This document shows, in pieces, positions 57,540 to 64,000 of a stretch of 64,000 nt of DNA. A program made the position numbers and the translations under genes. How positions within the stretch are numbered: position 1 is the first letter of the stretch; the number at the start of each line of letters is the position of its first letter. Under the pieces are notes generated by a model that was given only the letters and a program-made list of their open reading frames with translations, was not told where the DNA came from and did no database searches. This DNA is from Actinacidiphila alni (GTDB lineage: Bacteria > Actinomycetota > Actinomycetes > Streptomycetales > Streptomycetaceae), in the NCBI RefSeq assembly GCF_900112845.1, contig NZ_FONG01000002.1, positions 496,001 to 560,000 on the forward strand. Reading direction: 5' to 3'.

Positions 57540-60347
57540 TCACCCCGTGACGCTGTCCTCGTCCGCGTCGTCCGCGTCGTCCGCCAGGGCATCGGCGAGA
57601 TCGTCCGGACCGAGCCCGAAGATCTCCATGAACTCGGTCTTGGCGGCGGTGTGTTCGGGATTCTTCGGCGGGAGGCAGTTCGCCAGTTGCTCCAGGGCGA
57701 AGCCGAGGGTCCCGAGCGGCCCGTCGAGCGCGCCGGTACCGTCGGCAGGGGCCGCCAGGCGGGCCCGGCCGACCGCGTCCCGCGCAGCCACCAGACCGGC
57801 GGCATGGTCCCCCAGCGCGTTGTGCACTCGGCTGAGCCGGATCAGGGTGCTGTTCACGTAATCGGCCATCCGGTCCGGTACCGGCGCAGGCAGGGCCGGG
57901 ACCAGGGCCAGGCCCTCGGTCAGCACCGACAGCGCCTGCCGGTGGGACCCGGCCTGCTCCAGATTCTGGCCGAGCAGGAGGAGCGTGATGGCGAGCCTGC
58001 GGTCGTCATCGACGAGCCCCATGTCGCGCAGTTGCCGGTCGACGGTGGCCGACTCCAGGCGTACGCCGATCAGTTCGCCGGTGCGGTGGAGGGTCTCGTA
58101 CACGCCTGCGAGGTGGAACAGGCAACTGCCGAACTCGGCCAGGAACAGCCGCGGAATGTGCTGGGTCAGGTAGCGGTAGTGCTCGGCGGCCTCCGCCATG
58201 GCCGCGGCCGCCTCCTGGGGCTCGCCCAGGTCCTCCAGGCTCAGCGCGAGGTTGTACAGGGTGACAGCGAGATGCTCCCGGTGGGTGTCGGCGTCGTCCG
58301 CGAACAGCCGGCGCAAGGCGTCGACAGCAGGCCGCCCGGTGCGCACCGCGTCCTCGAAGCGGCCGAGGTCGTGCATCAGGGACGAGATCCGGGCCTGTGT
58401 GCGGACGAGGGCCTTGTCGGCCTGTTCCTCGCCGAGTGCGACCAACTCCCGGTACAGCTCCCGCGCCTCCTCGGCGGCGCGCAGCGAGCTGTGCGGGTCT
58501 TTTGCGTCGTGCAGCGACTTGGCGTAGTTGCTCAGGCCCCCCGCGAGACAGTTCGTGTGATGGATGTCGTCGGCCGCGGACCGTCCCGCGCGCTCGGCCC
58601 GCAGCGTTCTGATCGACTCGACCGTGGTCCGCACGGTCTCGCAGGGCGCGGCGTGCCCCACCAGCGCCTGGGTGTAGAGGTGGAGCAGCTCCGCCAGTTC
58701 CTCTGGATCGGTGGTCTCGGCATCGTCGAGATGCGCCTGCGACAGCCTTACGGCCTCGCCGAGGACGTCGGCGGCCTGCCCCGTCTCTCCGCAGGCGAGC
58801 AGCTCCAGCCCGTACATCCTGCGGATCCCGATCGCGGCGAGAGCAGGTATGTCCGCGGGCGTGGCGGCCACCAGACTCCGCACCAATTCGAGCCGGGCGT
58901 GGGCCAGTTCCACGCCGCGCGAGGGCCGCATGACGATCAGCAGCGCCGCGGCCGGCGGAAGGTGTCCGGCCACCGCGAGGACGACGTCGGGTGTCGACTC
59001 GGCCAGGTCCACCCTGGCGAAGACGAGGCGGTTGAGCAGGTCGCGTGCGGAGGTGTGGCGCGCCGCGTTGGCGAGGACGATCATCGCTTGGCGGATGTCG
59101 CCGTCCCGCAGTCCGTGGCCGCGGCTTTCGTCACCTGTGAGCAGCGCGGCGAGATCGTCCGCGGCGGCCGGGTCGCGGTCCAGATGCCAGCCGAGGAAGT
59201 CCTCGCCGAACCGGTCGGGATGCAGTGGCGCCAGATGGCTGTGGGCCGGATACAGCGTTCCATGGGCCCGAAGCGCTCTGTCCGCCTCCGCCGGGCTGTC
59301 GGCGACGGCCGCGGCCAGGAGCAGCCGGCGGGCGGATTCCCGGGTGCGGAACGGGCCGAAGAGCGTCGCGAGGACGACGAGCGTGCGCATCGTGTGCGTG
59401 TCCGCGGCGGCGTTCCACGCGCGCTGCTCGTGCAGCAGCAGATAGCGGCTGATGTCGGCGGGCCGAGTGGCCGAACCGTCCGGCGTGGCCGAGGTGTCCG
59501 GTCGTGGTGTCACGCCGTCCGCGGTCGGCACCGTGCCTTCGTCGGCCGACAGCACCGCGGCGAGAGCGGCCATGTGGAGCGTGAGCGGAGAGGCGTACGA
59601 CGCGTCCGCCAGGTCGTCGGGGACGCGCCACGGCCGGGCGGGGATGTCGAGGGCGTGCGCGAAGGCGTCGGTCGCCTCCGCGAAGAGGTGCTCACGGGCG
59701 GGTCCGGAGATCCCGGAGAAGCCGGACAGCGCGATCGGCGGGGCGGACGCGATGCCGAAGCCGTCCAGTTCCGCGTCCAGCCGGTCCCACAGGTGGGTGC
59801 CGGTCCGGGACAGCAGCAGGACTCTGATCACCCGGGCGGGCTCCGCCGCGCGGGTCCAGTCGAGCATCGCGAGGAGGTTCGGGTGGCTCCAGCGCTCGGC
59901 GTAGTCGACGACGATCAGCAGCCGCTCGGCCGTCCCGCCGTCGGCGCGGGGGAGCAGGGGCGCGGTCGTCGTGAGGTCCCTGGCCTGGGCGACGGACCAT
60001 CCGTCGGCGGCGGCGCGTGAGGCGAAGTGCTGTGCGGTACGCGTCTTGCCCTGGCCGCCCGGTCCGTGGAGCAGCAGTACCGAAAGGTCCTCGGGGCCGT
60101 CGCGCCACCGCGCCAGCCGGGCCAGGTCCGCGGTGGGCGTCCGGTACGGGACGACCTGGCTTCCCGGGTGCAGCAGATAGCTCGGCTGGTGCCTGACCCG
60201 GTCGGGCAGTTCCGCGGGCTGCCCAGGACGCAGGATCTCCAGCCGGAACAGCGGGCGCTCCAGCAGGATCGCCACATCTCCGGTGACATCACCGATCTGG
60301 ATGTTGTGGCCGCCGATCCACGAGCCGTCGATACGCGGGCCGCTCAT
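57540..60347 (-). CDS. STAND-type NTPase with RHIM-like N-terminal motif and helical repeats
   Basis: This 935-aa protein has an N-terminal motif IGGHNIQIG (11-19), a P-loop LLLHGPGGQGKTRTAQHFAS (about 91-110), Walker B LLIVVDYAE (about 143-151), sensor VIRVLLLSRTG, and a winged-helix/linker region. The rest (about 330-910) is made of TPR-like helical repeats (LLHLYTQALVGHAAP, VTLYNLALSLEDLGEPQEAAAAMAEAAEHY). The layout is that of NLR-like sensors: short signalling motif, NTPase, ligand-binding repeats. It is preceded by a gene whose product ends with the same motif (60559). It is the central candidate sensor of the island. Confidence 0.87.
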   Translation of the reverse strand: MSGPRIDGSWIGGHNIQIGDVTGDVAILLERPLFRLEILRPGQPAELPDRVRHQPSYLLHPGSQVVPYRTPTADLARLARWRDGPEDLSVLLLHGPGGQGKTRTAQHFASRAAADGWSVAQARDLTTTAPLLPRADGGTAERLLIVVDYAERWSHPNLLAMLDWTRAAEPARVIRVLLLSRTGTHLWDRLDAELDGFGIASAPPIALSGFSGISGPAREHLFAEATDAFAHALDIPARPWRVPDDLADASYASPLTLHMAALAAVLSADEGTVPTADGVTPRPDTSATPDGSATRPADISRYLLLHEQRAWNAAADTHTMRTLVVLATLFGPFRTRESARRLLLAAAVADSPAEADRALRAHGTLYPAHSHLAPLHPDRFGEDFLGWHLDRDPAAADDLAALLTGDESRGHGLRDGDIRQAMIVLANAARHTSARDLLNRLVFARVDLAESTPDVVLAVAGHLPPAAALLIVMRPSRGVELAHARLELVRSLVAATPADIPALAAIGIRRMYGLELLACGETGQAADVLGEAVRLSQAHLDDAETTDPEELAELLHLYTQALVGHAAPCETVRTTVESIRTLRAERAGRSAADDIHHTNCLAGGLSNYAKSLHDAKDPHSSLRAAEEARELYRELVALGEEQADKALVRTQARISSLMHDLGRFEDAVRTGRPAVDALRRLFADDADTHREHLAVTLYNLALSLEDLGEPQEAAAAMAEAAEHYRYLTQHIPRLFLAEFGSCLFHLAGVYETLHRTGELIGVRLESATVDRQLRDMGLVDDDRRLAITLLLLGQNLEQAGSHRQALSVLTEGLALVPALPAPVPDRMADYVNSTLIRLSRVHNALGDHAAGLVAARDAVGRARLAAPADGTGALDGPLGTLGFALEQLANCLPPKNPEHTAAKTEFMEIFGLGPDDLADALADDADDADEDSVTG

Positions 60348-60553
60348 GGTGCGGTCGCGTTCGGTGCTGTGCGCGGCGCCGCGTTCTGCCACGGGCCCCT
60401 CCGCAGCGCGTGCTCGTGCTGCCGGCGCTCCCGTCGCGTGTGCCCCTGTGCCGGGCGTTCCTGTGCCGGGCGTTCCTGTGCCGGGCGTTCCTGTGCCGGG
60501 CGTTCCTGTGCCGCGTGCCTCTGCCGTGGGTGTCGTGCCGCCGTTCCTGGCAT
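60344..60553 (-). CDS. Possible 69-aa protein with AQERP repeats
   Basis: ATG 60553 lies 5 bases after the stop of the upstream gene, and the stop TGA (60346-60344) overlaps the NTPase ATG (ATGA). The peptide is basic and has four AQERP repeats from a 15-bp tandem repeat. There is no good ribosome site and no known domain. The overlap pattern argues for translation; the composition argues against it. Confidence 0.35.
   Translation of the reverse strand: MPGTAARHPRQRHAAQERPAQERPAQERPAQERPAQGHTRRERRQHEHALRRGPWQNAAPRTAPNATAP
60445..60519 (-). repeat. 15-bp tandem repeat between effector and NTPase genes
   Basis: CCTGTGCCGGGCGTT is present four times exactly (60445-60504) and a fifth time degenerate. 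Copy number changes keep the frame. Confidence 0.85.
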
Positions 60554-60558
60554 TCCGG

Positions 60559-61062
60559 TCAGGCCCGCTGGATCCGGACGTCCCGCGCCGAGCCGATCTG
60601 AATGTTGTCGCCGCCGATCCGGCTGCGCCGCACCGTCGGGCTGTGATCCCCGGGGCGTGGCCGGCCCTCTTCCGCCGCCGGTTCCGCGGCGGTGCCCGGG
60701 CACGGGGCAGTGCCGGGAGCCGTCCCGGTGTCCGGTTCCGAAAGGAGCGCGGCGACGTCGGCGCGGAGCGCGGCGTCCTCGCGCAGGGCCCGCAGCAGCA
60801 ACGCGCCCAGCGCGGCCGGGACATGCGGGCCCTCCGCCCCCGTACCGGCGGCGGCCTCGGCCACGGCCTGCTCCAGTTCCTCGCGGCTGGGCCGGCTCTG
60901 CCGGCGCCAGAGCAACTGGAGGGCGCGTCGCCCCGCGGTCACCGTGCTGTCCGCCGCGGCATCCTCGGCCCGGGTGAGGACGGCCGTCCCGTACGCGCCG
61001 ATCGCCGCCGTGAAGTACGGCGCGGACTGCTCCAGCCACCGCACGATCTCCGCGTCCGTCAT
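60559..61062 (-). CDS. Short helical effector-like protein with C-terminal RHIM-like motif
   Basis: This 167-aa protein has a helical N-terminal region of about 110 residues (EIVRWLEQSAPYFTAAIGAYGTAVLTRAEDAAADSTVTAGRRALQLLW, then REELEQAVAEAA, ALGALLLRALREDAALRADVAALLSE), a disordered Pro/Gly/Glu linker, and a C-terminal SRIGGDNIQIGSARDVRIQ (motif IGGDNIQIG at 149-157). This matches the plan of bacterial Bell-type effectors: helical killer domain, linker, amyloid signalling motif. It is followed on the same strand by the STAND gene with the partner motif. ATG 61062 follows AAGGGGG. Confidence 0.75.
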   Translation of the reverse strand: MTDAEIVRWLEQSAPYFTAAIGAYGTAVLTRAEDAAADSTVTAGRRALQLLWRRQSRPSREELEQAVAEAAAGTGAEGPHVPAALGALLLRALREDAALRADVAALLSEPDTGTAPGTAPCPGTAAEPAAEEGRPRPGDHSPTVRRSRIGGDNIQIGSARDVRIQRA

Positions 61063-61395
61063 CCCGGCCCCCTTCGCGTGGCACGCGTTCCCGCGACCGG
61101 CTCCCGGATCCGTTCGCGCGATCCTTCGAGCGATCCGTTCCAGCGTATGGGGCGAGGCGCGGGCGGGCGGCCGATACGGGACGTGCTCATGGACGGAGGT
61201 GGCACCCCCGGGCGGCGGTGGGTGTATCCGATGTCGGGTGGGGTGTCAGGGTTTCAAATACGTTTCAATCGTGGATTGTTGACGCATCGCGGCAGCACCC
61301 TTGAATTCTGTGAGAGGCGGCCCTAGGTTCACCGCTGCTTGCTTGAAACGATTTTTTTGCCCGAGGGCTCGGCGGCGGGCCGCGGAGGAGTCGCG
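61063..61395. promoter_or_regulatory. Divergent intergenic region, immune-like operon / rhamnosidase
   Basis: These 333 bases hold two sets of sites. Near the minus-strand operon: GATCCGTTC (61107), GATCCTTC (61120) and GATCCGTTC (61132), three direct repeats at 12-13 base steps. Near the rhamnosidase: CGTTTCAA (61261) and its inverted form TTGAAACG (61343), an extra TTTCAA at 61252, and a -35-like TTGACG at 61279. Confidence 0.45.
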
Positions 61396-64000
61396 ATGAA
61401 GCTGCGCGTGGTGACGGCGGTGCTGGTGGTTCTCGGGCTCGGGGCCGGGCTCGGGGTGGTGCCGGCCGAGGCGGACGGCGGGGCGTACGGCGGGGGCGGC
61501 GCGGGGTCGGGAAGCGTCGAGGCGCGCGGCCTGACCGTCGAGCACCAGGTGAATCCGCTCGGGGTCGACGAGGCCGCGCCGCGCCTGGGGTGGACGCTCG
61601 GTGCGCGCGGGCGCCAGGGGCAGGGCGCGGCGGCCCAGTCGGCGTACGAGATCGCCGTGTCGAGCACGCAGGGCGGGCGGGCGGACGTGTGGGACAGCGG
61701 GCGGGTCGCGTCGTCGCGGTCCTTCGACGTCGACTACGCCGGGCGGGCGCTGAGCCCGCGCACCCGCTACTACTGGCGGGTGCGGGTCTGGGACGGCGCG
61801 CACCGGGTGTCGCGGTGGAGCGCGCCCGCGTGGTTCGAGACGGCGTTCCTGACGCCGGGTCAGTTCCAGGGGCAGTGGATCGGCTCCCCGTCGAAGCCCG
61901 CCACGACGACCCTCACGGGCGCGGACTGGATCTGGTACCCGGAGGGCAAGCCCGCCGACTCGGCCCCGGCCGCGACCCGTTACTTCCGCCGGAGCTTCGA
62001 CCTGCCCGCGGGCACCGCCGTGACGTCGGCGCAGTTCGAGATCACCGCGGACGACAGCTTCGTGCTGTCCGTCAACGGCAAGGAGATCGCCCGTTCGCCG
62101 CAGGTCGCCGACTCCTGGAGCACGGCGACGCTCGTCGACATCGGCCCCGAACTGCGCCCGGGCCGCAATGTGATCGCGGTCCAGGCCACCAACTCCCTAC
62201 CCGGACCTGCTGGGTTGATCGGGAAGCTGCACGTCGTGCCCGGGACGGGCGACCCGCTCGACCTGGTCACCGACACCGGCTGGAAGGCCGCGGACAGCGC
62301 GGCCGACGGCTGGCAGCAGCCGGACTTCGACGACACCGCGTGGCCCGCCGCGCTGACGGCCGCGCACTACGGCGACGCCCCCTGGTACAGCTCGGTGAAC
62401 GTGCCGAGCCCGCCCGAGCCGCTGCTGCGCAAGGACTTCACGGCCGGCCGCCGGATCGCCTCGGCCCGCGCGTACGTCGCGGGCCTCGGCTACTACAAGC
62501 TCTACCTCAACGGGCAGCGCGTCGGGAACCACGAACTCGACCCGGGCTTCACCGTCTACGACAAGACGGTGCTGTACGCGACGTACGACGTCACGAAGCA
62601 GCTGCGGTCCGGCGGCGGCAACACCGTGGGGGTGAGCCTGGGCCGCGGCTACTACGCGATGACCAAGCCGGACGAGTGGAATTCCTCGCCCTGGCACAGC
62701 GAGCCGAAGCTCAAGCTGGAACTCGACATCACCTACACCGACGGCAGCACCCAGCGGGTGACCAGCGACGACAGCTGGCGCGCCGCCGACGGCCCGACCC
62801 GTACCGAATCGGTGCTGTACGGCGAGACGTACGACGCGCGCCTGGACCGGGCTGGCTGGAACTCACCCGGTTACGACGCCTCCGACTGGCGCCCCGCGAT
62901 CGGCGTCGACGCGCCCGCGGGTACGCTGCGCGCGCAGTCCTTCCCGCCGATCGAGGTGACCGGCACACTGCCGGTCACCGCCGTCACCGCCCCTGCCGCC
63001 GGCACGAAGGTCTACGACGTCGGTACGCCGACGGCCGGTTGGGCGGACGTGGCGATGAGCGGACCGGCGGGCACGGTCGTGCACATCGCGTACGGCGAGA
63101 AGCTGCGCGCGGACGGCACCGTCGACAACGCCGGGCTCCAGTCGTACGCGTACACCCTCAAGGGCGGCAACTCCGAGAGCTACCGGCCGAGTTACAGCTA
63201 CGACGGCTTCCGCTACGTGCAGATCGACGCGCCCGCCGGCGTCACCGTCACGTCCGTGAAGGCCGAGCGCGTGCACACGGCCGTGGCCGCCACCGGCGAC
63301 TTCAGCAGTTCGAGCGACCTGCTCAACCGCTACCAGGCCGCCCAGGCCGACACGACGCTGAACAATCTGCACTCCATTCCGACCGACACCCCGATGTACG
63401 AGAAGCGGCCGTACGACGCGGACGCGCACCTCACCGCGGACTCGGCGATCGCCAACTTCGACATGGAGAACTTCTACGAGAACTGGATGCGCGCCCACCG
63501 CGACGACCAGAACGCCGACGGCACGCTCGGCCACACCGTCCCCGGCACCGTCGGCGCCAAGGCCGTCAACGACCCCGTCTGGTCGGCGAGTTTCGTACTG
63601 ATCAACTGGGATCTGTACTGGTACTACGGCGACATCCGGCCGCTGCGCGACAACTACGCGGCGATGAAGCGGTGGACGGACCACTACGAGGACACGATCG
63701 CCGCAACGGGCGGCATCTACACGGGATTCAGCTACGGCGACTGGGTCGCGCCCGGTGCCGCCTTCCCGCCCGAGGGCACCCGCCTGGCCGGCACCGCGTA
63801 CATCAACGAGACGGCCGCGATGATGGCGAAGATCGCCCGCGCCCTCGGCCACACCGACGACGCCGCGCACTTCGCGGCGCTCGCGACGCGCACGGCCGAC
63901 GCCATCAACGCCACCTTCTACGACCCTCAGGCGAAGGCGTACTACGACGACAAGGCGGCGGGATACCGGCAGACGTCCAATCTGCTGCCGCTGAGCCTCG
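61396..64000 (+). CDS. GH78 alpha-L-rhamnosidase, secreted (5' part; runs off window)
   Basis: The 868 visible codons show a signal peptide (MKLRVVTAVLVVLGLGAGLGVVPAEA), the Fn3-like N-domain (VEHQVNPLGVDEAAPRLGWTL, RYYWRVRVWDG), the bacterial rhamnosidase N domain (LLRKDFTAGRRIASARAYVAGLGYYKLYLNGQRVGNHELDPGFT) and the start of the (alpha/alpha)6 catalytic barrel (SIPTDTPMYEKRPYDADAHLTADSAIANFDMENFYENWMR, GFSYGDWVAPGAAFPPEG). The typical CPQRDER box is replaced by IPTDTPMYEKRPYDADAH, marking a subgroup. ATG 61396 follows GGAGGAG. Confidence 0.9.
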   Translation, partial: MKLRVVTAVLVVLGLGAGLGVVPAEADGGAYGGGGAGSGSVEARGLTVEHQVNPLGVDEAAPRLGWTLGARGRQGQGAAAQSAYEIAVSSTQGGRADVWDSGRVASSRSFDVDYAGRALSPRTRYYWRVRVWDGAHRVSRWSAPAWFETAFLTPGQFQGQWIGSPSKPATTTLTGADWIWYPEGKPADSAPAATRYFRRSFDLPAGTAVTSAQFEITADDSFVLSVNGKEIARSPQVADSWSTATLVDIGPELRPGRNVIAVQATNSLPGPAGLIGKLHVVPGTGDPLDLVTDTGWKAADSAADGWQQPDFDDTAWPAALTAAHYGDAPWYSSVNVPSPPEPLLRKDFTAGRRIASARAYVAGLGYYKLYLNGQRVGNHELDPGFTVYDKTVLYATYDVTKQLRSGGGNTVGVSLGRGYYAMTKPDEWNSSPWHSEPKLKLELDITYTDGSTQRVTSDDSWRAADGPTRTESVLYGETYDARLDRAGWNSPGYDASDWRPAIGVDAPAGTLRAQSFPPIEVTGTLPVTAVTAPAAGTKVYDVGTPTAGWADVAMSGPAGTVVHIAYGEKLRADGTVDNAGLQSYAYTLKGGNSESYRPSYSYDGFRYVQIDAPAGVTVTSVKAERVHTAVAATGDFSSSSDLLNRYQAAQADTTLNNLHSIPTDTPMYEKRPYDADAHLTADSAIANFDMENFYENWMRAHRDDQNADGTLGHTVPGTVGAKAVNDPVWSASFVLINWDLYWYYGDIRPLRDNYAAMKRWTDHYEDTIAATGGIYTGFSYGDWVAPGAAFPPEGTRLAGTAYINETAAMMAKIARALGHTDDAAHFAALATRTADAINATFYDPQAKAYYDDKAAGYRQTSNLLPLSL

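Noticed and set aside
57540..60824. An N-terminal extension of the STAND NTPase with GTGTP repeats (start up to 60824)
   Set aside because: The extension lies antisense-free but in a shifted frame over the upstream gene 60559-61062 and has low-complexity Arg/Pro/Gly composition. ATG 60347, with an ATGA context and the motif IGGHNIQIG right after it, is a better start.

Overview
The window is high-GC actinobacterial DNA, almost certainly from a Streptomyces or close relative. It carries chaplins, two rodlins, a sortase-anchored long chaplin with an LAETG signal, a melC1/melC2-type tyrosinase pair, a SARP-type regulator and many secreted carbohydrate-active enzymes. Genes are densely packed with ATGA/GTGA stop-start overlaps, and GTG starts are common. 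Most long alternative-frame ORFs are shadows caused by the GC bias.

Layout. 1-19.3 kb is an aerial-hyphae surface region: a partial secreted protein, a short chaplin, the tyrosinase and its chaperone, a GH26-like secreted hydrolase, then an eight-gene overlapping minus-strand operon (15756 down to 4005) for an exopolysaccharide: two GT4 glycosyltransferases, a polyprenyl-phosphate sugar transferase, an O-antigen-ligase-like protein, a MurJ/MviN-type flippase, a polysaccharide deacetylase, a Wzz-like protein and a CelD/FemAB-like GNAT protein. It is followed by rodlin, short chaplin, long chaplin, a small secreted protein with a chaplin-type signal peptide, and a second rodlin. 19.4-22.5 kb holds small membrane proteins, a cupredoxin lipoprotein and two secreted ferritin-like proteins. 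22.7-30.8 kb holds an ECF sigma factor with a SnoaL-like tail, a PadR regulator with a coupled membrane protein, an alkylsulfatase, a divergent MFS/ArsR pair and a PQ-rich membrane protein. 30.8-37.6 kb is a polysaccharide cluster with a processive GT2 synthase, a GT39-like membrane protein and three differently anchored GH26-like proteins. 37.7-51.3 kb has a GH16 glucanase with two F5/8C domains, an XRE-cupin regulator with a divergent epoxide hydrolase, a DUF234-type ATPase, an HTH pair with a tiny coupled ORF, UspA, a glyoxalase-like protein, LspA, a sulfatase, and a roadblock/DUF4388 group.

51.7-61.1 kb is the most interesting part and looks like an immune or conflict island. It contains a SARP regulator fused to a ThsA-type macro domain, a divergent two-TM protein with the paralogous macro domain, and a minus-strand gene set encoding a short helical effector-like protein, a STAND NTPase with helical repeats, two membrane proteins and a TIR-like (CAP12/Pycsar-effector type) protein. 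Two adjacent gene pairs share short N/Q/G/S-rich peptides: the C-terminus of the upstream protein carries the same motif as the N-terminus of the downstream one (SQNVSGSGHSNISYNNN in one pair; RHIM-like IGGxNIQIG in the other). This is the layout expected of amyloid-type signalling between NLR-like sensors and effectors, next to a TIR plus TM-macro pair resembling type II Thoeris. The window ends inside a GH78 alpha-L-rhamnosidase gene.
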